NCBI RefSeq assembly: GCF_026016465.1
Contig: NZ_CP100390.1
Span: 1,526,001 to 1,590,000, forward strand
Length of the DNA stretch: 64,000 nucleotides
Direction: 5' to 3'
DNA from: Alkalimarinus alittae
GTDB lineage: Bacteria; Pseudomonadota; Gammaproteobacteria; Pseudomonadales; Oleiphilaceae
Both the position numbers and the translations under genes were made by a program. The notes beneath the pieces are model-generated. The model made no database searches. It was not told where the DNA came from and was given only the letters and a program-made list of their open reading frames with translations. Each line of letters starts with the position of its first letter. The first letter of the stretch is position 1. This document shows positions 34,831 through 42,804 of this stretch, piece after piece.

Positions 34831-36635
34831 CAATAAAAAGTGCGCTTAAGCGTAAATGCACCCCAGTCATTAATGCTGCTTTTGCTCTTTGCCTTTTTGT
34901 TTACTTGGTTGCTCAGTCAGTTAATGCTCAAGAGCAGCGGCTTGACCCAGTAACCGAAGCATCTTTTGGGGCGTTATTGCAGGGGTGGAGTTTTCTTAAG
35001 GACTCGCCCGAGTATCCAAAAAGTGGCATTAGAATCAAAAATCGTAAAGATTATTTAGATGCCGTCCAAAATATAAATACTCACACAGAATACCCATCAA
35101 TGGACTTTCCTGAATGGTTAGTTGCAGACGATGACTATATACAAGCACTGCATTCGAGCTATTTGGTATGGTCTTTAGCAAAGACGGGTAAGTCGGTTAA
35201 TGCTCCGATAGAAGAATGGCTGAATATCATTATTGATAAAGGGACAGTGGTTCCCGAACATCCGGGCTATGTGAATGGCGGGGTGGAAATCGCTACCTTA
35301 TTGTTGGATGCTTATATGTATGTTAATTCTGAAGCACCCATTAATACCCAGTTTTTGTTGAACTACCTAAAGAAAATGCGACAGTATTCTGAGCCTATGT
35401 TTGAGCAGGTCTTTCGAAATATGCGGGTTGAGTCAGACGTTTTTAAGGAGACAAAAACGCTGGGCATGCTTTTTATTAGTTTGGGGCAAGACGGACCGGG
35501 CAATAAAATATCTTCTCTGAATACGCCACCACCTTCCATGAATCAGTACATTTCCCGCCGCTATTATAGCGGATTCAATATTCGAATTTATAAGTCTGAG
35601 GAGTATGTGGATTGGGTGAAAAATCAGGTTAAAGCGGAAGACCTTGCAGGCTTTGAGTTTCCATTTCCTGATACGATTAAATCAGATGCAGACTACCTAA
35701 GAGCATTGCACTGGAGCTATGTGATATGGGCACTGGCAGAAAATAACATAGTTACAAATGCACCGTTGTTGCAATGGATCAAAATAATTACAACCACAGA
35801 AAAGCCTGCCGGGTATAACAGCAACTATTACAGCGGCCTGGGGGGGCTTGCCGCTTTTTTACTACAGACTCATACGCTAATGGCACCGACACAAGAAGAA
35901 GGCGTTAAACGTATGTTAGAGAGTTTTAGGATGGATGGTTTGCTACCCATGAACAAATTGTCGATTGCTCAGTACAAAGTATTTTGGGACGAGTCGCTTT
36001 GTACAGCCGGCACTATTAACGATGCTAAGGCTTTGTCGGTGTTATTGCTTAATATCGAAGAGGTTGCAGGTGATGATTTAGAGCGGCTGCGTTTATTATT
36101 AAGCGCCATTACACATTGCGCATCCTGGCAAAAATTAGACTTGAAAACCCTTTGGCCCAGTGCCGTTTATGAAAAAATAACTGAGCTATCTAAAGATCAA
36201 CTACCAGGTAGTTATACGCCAAAATTTGGAAGAAGTGTTCGTGAGATCGCCTGGCAACTACGCCTTCGGGGATACAGCGAAGAGATGCCTCGTGAGGAGG
36301 CATTGACAATGAATGAATGGCGACCGAGGGAGCAGGTAGATATTTACACTGAACGCTATCAGTATGTTTGGGCATCAAGTTGGATTCCCGTTTTGCTATT
36401 GTTTTTTGGATCGAGACGAAGGAGGGTGACAGCACTCGTCAGTGCGGGTACATCTACATCACTTCTTGCGATCATTTTCTTCTGCGCAAATGTCGCGGGC
36501 CTTGGCCACAATACTGGCAGTATAAAAGGCTATTTAGGAGTAATAGAGTATTGTTTTCCTTTCTACGCGGCGTTGATTGCCTTTTTATGGTTTGCAGGCT
36601 TGCTAAATATCGTAGCCAGAGCTAAAACTAGCTGA
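34803..36635 (+). CDS. Exported membrane protein with a duplicated domain, function unknown
   Basis: 610 aa. A signal-like helix (about 22-42, ending VNAQEQ) is followed by two copies of a domain: residues about 76-172 (KDYLDAV ... DDDYIQALHSSYLVWSLA ... NAPIEEWLNII) and about 258-359 (EEYVDWV ... DADYLRALHWSYVIWALA ... NAPLLQWIKII). The last 90 residues hold three transmembrane helices (WIPVLLLFFGS, TSTSLLAIIFFCANVAG, FPFYAALIAFLWFAGLL). The bulk is probably periplasmic. The start lies inside the preceding chorismate-mutase-like gene, suggesting co-expression. Family not recognised. Confidence 0.75.
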   Translation: MEIRLIRRITIKSALKRKCTPVINAAFALCLFVYLVAQSVNAQEQRLDPVTEASFGALLQGWSFLKDSPEYPKSGIRIKNRKDYLDAVQNINTHTEYPSMDFPEWLVADDDYIQALHSSYLVWSLAKTGKSVNAPIEEWLNIIIDKGTVVPEHPGYVNGGVEIATLLLDAYMYVNSEAPINTQFLLNYLKKMRQYSEPMFEQVFRNMRVESDVFKETKTLGMLFISLGQDGPGNKISSLNTPPPSMNQYISRRYYSGFNIRIYKSEEYVDWVKNQVKAEDLAGFEFPFPDTIKSDADYLRALHWSYVIWALAENNIVTNAPLLQWIKIITTTEKPAGYNSNYYSGLGGLAAFLLQTHTLMAPTQEEGVKRMLESFRMDGLLPMNKLSIAQYKVFWDESLCTAGTINDAKALSVLLLNIEEVAGDDLERLRLLLSAITHCASWQKLDLKTLWPSAVYEKITELSKDQLPGSYTPKFGRSVREIAWQLRLRGYSEEMPREEALTMNEWRPREQVDIYTERYQYVWASSWIPVLLLFFGSRRRRVTALVSAGTSTSLLAIIFFCANVAGLGHNTGSIKGYLGVIEYCFPFYAALIAFLWFAGLLNIVARAKTS

Positions 36636-36674
36636 AACATTTGATTGATCTACAAAATAAACATAGGAGTGATG

Positions 36675-37535
36675 ATGGAAAATCAATACACACCACCCAA
36701 CATCTGGGCTTTCGATGCAGAAAATGGCGGTCAATGGGCAAGTCTTAATAGGCCAACCTCAGGTGCAACCCATGAAAAAACGCTACCTGTCGGTGAGCAT
36801 GCTTTGCAGTTGTATTCTATGGGCACGCCTAATGGGCAAAAAGTCACCATTATGTTGGAGGAGTTATTAGCCTTAGGAAAGGCAGCAGAATACGACGCTC
36901 ACATGATTAACATTATTGAAGGCGACCAATTCTCAACAGACTTTGTGGATATTAACCCTAATTCTAAGATTCCAGCATTAGTGGATCACTCTAGTAGTGA
37001 CGGTGCTGAACCTATTTTTGAGTCCGCCTCCATTCTGGTTTATCTTGCTGAAAAATTGGGTGCATTACTGCCTGAAAAAGGCGTAAAGCGTACTCAAGTC
37101 TTCAACTGGCTGTTCTGGTTACATGGCTCTGCGCCTTATTTAGGCGGCGGGTTTGGTCATTTCTACGCTTACGCTCCTGAAAAATTCGAATACCCAATCA
37201 ACCGCTTCACGATGGAGACTAAACGTCAGCTAGATGTGTTAGATAAGCAACTGGCGAAAAATGAGTTTATCGCGGGTGACGAGTACAGCATTGCAGATAT
37301 TGCGACCTGGCCTTGGTATGGCAATTTAGTATTGGGTAACCTTTATGAAGCAAAAGAATTTCTTCAAGTCGAAGATTACACCCATGTTCTTCGATGGGCG
37401 AAAGCCATTTTAGCGCGCCCTGCCGTACAGCGAGGTCGTATTGTTAACCGAAGCTGGGGTGAAGAGTGGGAACAGCTTGAAAATCGTCATAGCGCTGAAG
37501 ATATTGATAAAATTTTAGCGTTAAAGGCAGAGTGA
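36675..37535 (+). CDS. yghU: YghU-type glutathione S-transferase/disulfide reductase
   Basis: 286 aa. The extended N terminus (PPNIWAFDAENGGQWASLNRPTSG) before the thioredoxin fold is diagnostic for YghU-like proteins; LYSMGTPNGQKVTIMLEEL follows, with NPNSKIPALVDH and ESASILVYLAEKLG in the glutathione site. These enzymes reduce mixed disulfides and organic hydroperoxides with glutathione. The ATG at 36675 follows TAGGAG with 5-base spacing; ATG 36672 is also possible. It converges on umuC with only eight bases between the stops. Confidence 0.92.
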   Translation: MENQYTPPNIWAFDAENGGQWASLNRPTSGATHEKTLPVGEHALQLYSMGTPNGQKVTIMLEELLALGKAAEYDAHMINIIEGDQFSTDFVDINPNSKIPALVDHSSSDGAEPIFESASILVYLAEKLGALLPEKGVKRTQVFNWLFWLHGSAPYLGGGFGHFYAYAPEKFEYPINRFTMETKRQLDVLDKQLAKNEFIAGDEYSIADIATWPWYGNLVLGNLYEAKEFLQVEDYTHVLRWAKAILARPAVQRGRIVNRSWGEEWEQLENRHSAEDIDKILALKAE

Positions 37536-37543
37536 TATATACA

Positions 37544-38791
37544 TTAAATCTTAACGATAGGTAAGTCGGATATCCGCGTTGTATAAGCCGGAGATTTAAA
37601 GTGTCGAGCCATTGACCAATCTCTGGCAATACCTTGTCTTGCAAAAAATAGGCATCCGTTACCATATCGTTTATTCATTTGGTCAACGGTGCTCATCAGC
37701 TTGATAGCTTGCTCTGAATCATTTTGAAAAAAGTCATTCTGGAAGTGCTTGCTATGAGTTAATTCTAGCAAGCCTACTCCTGCCCGTGCATAGTCATAGT
37801 CTTCACGAAATAAAGCATCTGAAGCTTTGATCGCTGTGCCGATGATTACCCGACTGTCATTCGTTGGGTAGGGCAACGATACCGTGCAACTGTTGCTGTA
37901 AGCTTGCTTTGAAAAACGCGACGTTTGGATCGTTACATAGATTCTTTTGGTGAGCCCATTTTGTTGCCGTAACTTTACTGCGGCTCTGCTGGCATAGCTG
38001 GCGACACTCTCCCTGATTTCTCGTTTAGAGGTGACTTTCTTTGAGAAAGAGCGGCTGCAAAATACTTCTTGCTTGGGAGGTGGTTGGGTGTCTAAGTCGA
38101 AACAACGAACTTCATTTAACTCCAGTACGGTTCTCTCTAGGGTTACTCCAAATTCATTTTTGATGAATTTGGGCGGTTGGTGTTTAAGGTCATGAACAGA
38201 GTGTATGTTTAATAAGTTAAGTCTCTTGGCTACTCTGGAACCAACCCCCCAAATTTTATCCACTGCAATTTTTTTGAAGACATTTTCCCAGTGATCAATA
38301 TTTGAAATTAGACAAACACCATCCAGTTTTTTTGACTTTTTAGCGATGTGGTTTGCCAGTTTCGCTAATGTCTTTGTTTCTGCGATACCTACGCATACCG
38401 GCATTCGTTGATGCTGCCATGCTAGCCTTTTAATTAACTGACCATGGCTGATAGCGTCACTAAAGCCGTTAAGCTCAAGAAATGCTTCGTCAATACTGTA
38501 TATTTCAATCCGATCACCTAGTGTTGCCAGCAAACCCATTAATCGTGCCGATATGTCACCGTATAGCTCGTAGTTGCTGCTAAAGACGTGAACATGATGC
38601 TTTTCTAGTAACGGCTTAATTTTAAAAAAAGGCACGAGGCCAGGTATACCTAATGCTTTTGCTTGGGCATTGCGAGTGACAATGCAGCCATCGTTATTTG
38701 ATAAAACAACAATGGGCTTGCCTCTTAAATCGGGTCTGAATATTTGTTCGCAACTGGCATAACACGCGTTGCAATCGACCAGTGCTAGCAT
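37544..38791 (-). CDS. umuC: UmuC, catalytic subunit of DNA polymerase V
   Basis: 415 aa Y-family polymerase. Catalytic acidic motifs are in MLALVDCNACYASCE (start) and IYSIDEAFLELNG; CVGIAETKTLAKLANHIAKK is the palm/thumb junction; the little-finger and UmuC-specific C-terminal segments follow. It carries out translesion synthesis with UmuD'2. Its start overlaps the end of umuD by seven bases, as in typical SOS umuDC operons. Confidence 0.95.
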   Translation of the reverse strand: MLALVDCNACYASCEQIFRPDLRGKPIVVLSNNDGCIVTRNAQAKALGIPGLVPFFKIKPLLEKHHVHVFSSNYELYGDISARLMGLLATLGDRIEIYSIDEAFLELNGFSDAISHGQLIKRLAWQHQRMPVCVGIAETKTLAKLANHIAKKSKKLDGVCLISNIDHWENVFKKIAVDKIWGVGSRVAKRLNLLNIHSVHDLKHQPPKFIKNEFGVTLERTVLELNEVRCFDLDTQPPPKQEVFCSRSFSKKVTSKREIRESVASYASRAAVKLRQQNGLTKRIYVTIQTSRFSKQAYSNSCTVSLPYPTNDSRVIIGTAIKASDALFREDYDYARAGVGLLELTHSKHFQNDFFQNDSEQAIKLMSTVDQMNKRYGNGCLFFARQGIARDWSMARHFKSPAYTTRISDLPIVKI

Positions 38792-39234
38792 GTAAAAGCA
38801 AAGTTCTTCTGAGGTGAAATACAGTAAGTCACCACGCCTTCACAAATCACATCAATATCTTGAGGCAAAGGGATTGGCTGATGCTTTGGGTTTGCAGGTC
38901 TTAGCATTTGTTTTTTCAAATCTAAGATCTTGACTGTTAACTCCCCTGCAATAGACGCCACTATGGTACTGTCATTTTCAGGTTGAATGGATCGGTCTAT
39001 GATTAACAGGGAACCATCAAGGATCCCCCTTTCTATCATTGAGTCACCTTGCGCTTTAGCTAAAATAGTCGCTGAAGGATGCTTTATAAGTAGCTCGTTA
39101 AGACTCGGTATGCTTTCAGCGTAATCATCTGCAGGTGATGGAAAGCCACATGCAAGGCGACGACTCAGTACCGAGAGCACTTCGTTAGTCGATTTAAACG
39201 ACGAATGTAAAATACATAGCGGAGTAACTTTCAT
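38785..39234 (-). CDS. umuD: UmuD, self-cleaving polymerase V subunit
   Basis: 149 aa. The cleavage site is Cys29-Gly30 in LACGFPSPADD; the Ser-Lys dyad is Ser65 (GDSMIERG) and Lys102 (GELTVKIL). RecA-stimulated cleavage yields UmuD', which activates UmuC. ATG 39234 gives a standard N terminus; a start four codons upstream is possible. A LexA box lies 14 bases upstream of this start. Confidence 0.94.
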   Translation of the reverse strand: MKVTPLCILHSSFKSTNEVLSVLSRRLACGFPSPADDYAESIPSLNELLIKHPSATILAKAQGDSMIERGILDGSLLIIDRSIQPENDSTIVASIAGELTVKILDLKKQMLRPANPKHQPIPLPQDIDVICEGVVTYCISPQKNFAFTC

Positions 39235-39247
39235 AATAAATATCATG

Positions 39248-39263
39248 CTGTATGAATAAACAG
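39248..39263 (-). promoter_or_regulatory. LexA (SOS) box upstream of umuDC
   Basis: CTGTATGAATAAACAG fits the CTGT-N8-ACAG consensus exactly and lies just upstream of umuD. A degenerate second half-site (CTGTATAAATATCAAT) follows at about 39283. Confidence 0.88.
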
Positions 39264-39461
39264 TATTATGATAGTCTTATTACTGTATAAATATCAATTA
39301 GAATTATTTTTTCTTTAATTCTATACATTGTGTTTTTTATTACTAAGTGAAACCTGGGTGATCAACTTGATAACAGCCCTCCCGTTGGAGCAACTAATGC
39401 GGTAATGTAAACTGGTGAGCGCGCGATCCAGACTAATGAACAAAAGTGAGAAACTCCCCTT

Positions 39462-41261
39462 ATGATGCAGGAAGCATATAACATTCTAGAAAAGGTATTT
39501 GGTTATACCCAATTTCGGTCACCTCAGGATGAGGTCGTTAATTCATTGGTTGCAGGGCAAGATGTGTTTGTCCTCATGCCCACAGGCGGTGGAAAATCAC
39601 TTTGCTACCAAATTCCTGCCTTGATTCGGCCAGGAGTAGGCGTTGTGATATCACCACTGATTGCCTTAATGCAAGATCAAGTGTCTGCGCTGTGTGAGGT
39701 TGGGGTTAGGGCGGCATGTATGAACTCATCTATGCCTCCAGGCCACAATGCCGAGGTTGAGAACTTGGTCAGAAAAGGTGAGTTAGATCTCGTCTACATT
39801 GCACCAGAACGCCTAATGCTACCTTCAACACTTGAGTGGCTCAGTAGTGTGAGTGTTTCATTGTTTGCCATAGACGAGGCTCATTGCGTTGCTCAGTGGG
39901 GGCATGATTTTCGCTCAGAATACTTACAACTTAGTATTCTACAAGAACGTTTTCCGGCCGTGCCCAGAATTGCACTAACGGCAACGGCAGACGCCAAAAC
40001 ACAAGAAGAAATCGTTGCTCGTTTGGGACTACAGCAAGCCGCTGTGTATATTTCAGGCTTTGATCGACCTAATATTCAATATCGTATTACTCAAAAAGTT
40101 AAAGCCAGACAACAACTGCTCAGCTTTATTCAGCAAGAGCACCTGACGGATGCGGGTGTGGTTTATTGCATGTCTCGTAATAAAGTAGATAGCACGGCTA
40201 AGTGGTTATCAGAACAAGGGATAAAGGCATTACCCTATCATGCAGGGCTTAGCAAAGAAGAAAGGCAACAGAATCAAGAACGATTTTTACGCGAAGAGAG
40301 TGTCGTTATTGTGGCAACCATCGCCTTTGGAATGGGTATTGATAAGCCCGATGTTAGATTTGTAGCGCACCTAGATTTGCCGAAGAGTATCGAAGCCTAC
40401 TATCAGGAAACCGGCCGGGCAGGGCGAGATGGGTTGCCTTCAACGGCTTGGATGGCATACGGTTTAGAAGATGTGATCAAGCTCAAACAGATGATGGCAG
40501 GCTCTGAGGCGAACGAACAATTTAAACGCATCGAACAGCGCAAGCTAGATTCAATGCTAGGGCTGGCCGAAATCACCAGCTGCCGCAGACAAACCTTAAT
40601 GAACTATTTTGGCGAAGCGTTAAAAGAGCCATGTGGTAATTGCGATAACTGCCTCACCCCGGTTAAGACTTGGAATGGCACCGATGCCGCGAGAAAAGCT
40701 CTCAGTTGTGTGTATCGTACTGGGCAGCGTTTTGGCGTGGTTCACCTTATCAATGTACTTAGAGGAAAAATGACAGATAAGGTGTCTCAGTTTAACCATC
40801 ATCAGGTCACCACGTTCGGTATTGGAGAAGATTTAAGTGATACACAGTGGCGCTCGGTATACCGACAGTTAGTGGCAAGAGGGTATTTGAGCGTAAACTT
40901 TGATCACGGACAGTTGTTTCTCAATGATAAGTGTCGAGCCGTATTGCGGGGCGAAGAAGAGGTTGAGTTTAGGCTTGACCCTGTGGTTAAAAAGCAAAGC
41001 AGTCGCTCAAGTCGTGAAAAAGGGGCGCCTGTCAGTGAAGAAAATTCAGCACTATGGGAAGCGCTGCGCGCATGTCGCAAAAAACTAGCAGATGATCAGG
41101 GGGTGCCGCCTTATGTTATTTTTCATGACGCAACATTAAAAGAGATGATAGAAGTAAAGCCTGCTACATTACAGTCATTAGGCACAGTTAGTGGCGTAGG
41201 ACAGAAAAAACTAGATAAATACGGTACTGATTTTCTTAGTGTTATTCTTCAGTATCAGTAG
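39462..41261 (+). CDS. recQ: ATP-dependent DNA helicase RecQ
   Basis: 599 aa. Helicase motifs: LMPTGGGKSLCYQIPA (I), FAIDEAHC (II, DEAH), ALTATAD (III), and the GRAGRDG motif VI. The zinc-binding cysteines are in CRRQTLMNYFG ... CGNCDNC, then the winged-helix RQC domain and a C-terminal HRDC domain (LWEALRACRKKLADDQGVPP). It unwinds DNA in the RecF pathway. It diverges from umuDC; the 215-base gap contains the umuD LexA box but no clear one for recQ. Confidence 0.96.
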   Translation: MMQEAYNILEKVFGYTQFRSPQDEVVNSLVAGQDVFVLMPTGGGKSLCYQIPALIRPGVGVVISPLIALMQDQVSALCEVGVRAACMNSSMPPGHNAEVENLVRKGELDLVYIAPERLMLPSTLEWLSSVSVSLFAIDEAHCVAQWGHDFRSEYLQLSILQERFPAVPRIALTATADAKTQEEIVARLGLQQAAVYISGFDRPNIQYRITQKVKARQQLLSFIQQEHLTDAGVVYCMSRNKVDSTAKWLSEQGIKALPYHAGLSKEERQQNQERFLREESVVIVATIAFGMGIDKPDVRFVAHLDLPKSIEAYYQETGRAGRDGLPSTAWMAYGLEDVIKLKQMMAGSEANEQFKRIEQRKLDSMLGLAEITSCRRQTLMNYFGEALKEPCGNCDNCLTPVKTWNGTDAARKALSCVYRTGQRFGVVHLINVLRGKMTDKVSQFNHHQVTTFGIGEDLSDTQWRSVYRQLVARGYLSVNFDHGQLFLNDKCRAVLRGEEEVEFRLDPVVKKQSSRSSREKGAPVSEENSALWEALRACRKKLADDQGVPPYVIFHDATLKEMIEVKPATLQSLGTVSGVGQKKLDKYGTDFLSVILQYQ

Positions 41262-41305
41262 TTGTTAAATATAAATAGACGTTCGGCTCAGACGCGGGAT
41301 AGGTT

Positions 41306-42631
41306 ATGGAAGGGTATTTGTTAGCCGGAGGTGTTTTCTCTGGCGTTCTTTTGCTGGCGGTTGGCATGATGATTGGGCGAGCAATGGCGCGATCTGAAAT
41401 GCGAGTCAACGAAGCTGAGCTTAAAGGGCGGTTAAATCTTAAAGATCAGCAACTTGCTCAGGCTGAATCTATGTACGAGGAACTGAATGAGAAAGAGCGG
41501 CAGTACTGGCAAGAGAAACTTAAGTTATTAGAAGATAATAAGGCGCACTTAAAGCAAGAATTTGAAAATCTAGCTAACCAGATATTTCAGGATAAACAAA
41601 AGCACTTTGCAGAGCAGAGCAAGCAAGGGCTTGATGCGTTACTCACGCCATTCAAAGAGCAGTTAACGGGCTTTCGTCAAAAAATAGATGATGTTTACGT
41701 TAATGAAGCTAAAGAGAGGGCGTCACTCAAAACACAAATCGATGTACTCTATCAGCTTAATCAACGTATCACGAATGAGGCATCAAACCTTACCAAAGCG
41801 CTCAAAGGGGATAAAAAACTACAGGGGACATGGGGTGAAATTCAGGTCGAAATGATACTTGAGCAGTCAGGCCTGAAGAAAGGGCGAGAGTTTGAGAGGG
41901 AACCCAACTTTAAAAATGATGAAGCCAAAAACATGCGCCCAGATTTCATCATACATCTGCCCGAAAGTAAGCATATTATAATTGATAGTAAAGTGTCTTT
42001 AATCGACTATACTCGGTATATAGAGGCAGATAGCGAAGAAGAAAAAGATCTTCATATTAAAGCCTATGTACAGTGTATTCGAGCGCATATAAAAGGCTTG
42101 AGCGGTAAGGGATATCCGAAGCTAAAAGGAATGAATTCGCCCGATTTTGTTTTTATGTTTCTACCTGTTGAACCTGCCTTTATCGCGGCATTTGAATATG
42201 ATTCAGCGCTTTTTAATGACGCATTTGAAAGTCGTATTGTGGTTGTGACACCAACGACACTGTTAGCGACATTACGCACGGTTTCAATTCTTTGGTCTAT
42301 TGAAAAGCAAAATCAAAGCGCGCGCGTTTTAGCTGACCAGGCCGGAAAAGTGTACGACAAATTAAGAGTTTTTGTAGAAAAAATGGATAGATTAGGCGGC
42401 CAACTAAATACTGCAAATGGTACTTATCAAGAAGCTTGGGACTCTCTACGAGAGGGTCGAGGTAATTTGGTGAGTCAGGCACAAAAATTTCTTGATCTTG
42501 GTGTTCGTGTAAAAAAAGAGCTACCTCAAGCGATTGTTGAAAACAGTGATTTGGATATAGCGCTTAGCGCTGAAGCCGCTGCAGAAATGAAATCCATTAA
42601 AAAAACAGAAAAAATACATAATAATGGGTAA
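41306..42631 (+). CDS. rmuC: RmuC family DNA recombination protein
   Basis: 441 aa. An N-terminal membrane anchor (LLAGGVFSGVLLLAVGMMIG) precedes a coiled coil (about 30-150) and the RmuC nuclease-like core with LQGTWGEIQVEMILEQSGL, FIIHLPESKHIIIDSKVSL and FMFLPVEPAFIAAFE. RmuC limits inversions at short repeats. It follows recQ by 44 bases and may be co-transcribed with it. Confidence 0.94.
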   Translation: MEGYLLAGGVFSGVLLLAVGMMIGRAMARSEMRVNEAELKGRLNLKDQQLAQAESMYEELNEKERQYWQEKLKLLEDNKAHLKQEFENLANQIFQDKQKHFAEQSKQGLDALLTPFKEQLTGFRQKIDDVYVNEAKERASLKTQIDVLYQLNQRITNEASNLTKALKGDKKLQGTWGEIQVEMILEQSGLKKGREFEREPNFKNDEAKNMRPDFIIHLPESKHIIIDSKVSLIDYTRYIEADSEEEKDLHIKAYVQCIRAHIKGLSGKGYPKLKGMNSPDFVFMFLPVEPAFIAAFEYDSALFNDAFESRIVVVTPTTLLATLRTVSILWSIEKQNQSARVLADQAGKVYDKLRVFVEKMDRLGGQLNTANGTYQEAWDSLREGRGNLVSQAQKFLDLGVRVKKELPQAIVENSDLDIALSAEAAAEMKSIKKTEKIHNNG

Positions 42632-42804
42632 ATTAAGCAGTTTTCTTAACATTAGTCTATTCTAAATAGAGGGGAATCATTTAGCATAGAGCCCATTTTA
42701 GAATAATCGTTATTTAGAATAGATGCTATAAATCAACAAGGTATACTCTGTTGATATCTGAGAAGAACTTATTGAGGCTCGCAGCCACACAAAACTAAGG
42801 CATT
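42632..42804 (+). promoter_or_regulatory. Control region with two inverted repeats
   Basis: TCTATTCTAAATAG (42656-42669) is repeated inverted at 42710-42723 (13 of 14 pairs). A second dyad, ATCAACA-N10-TGTTGAT, lies at 42732-42755. Both sit within 150 bases of the start of the c-di-GMP protein gene. They may be operators; the first could also act as a terminator for rmuC, though it lacks a T-tract. Confidence 0.5.
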
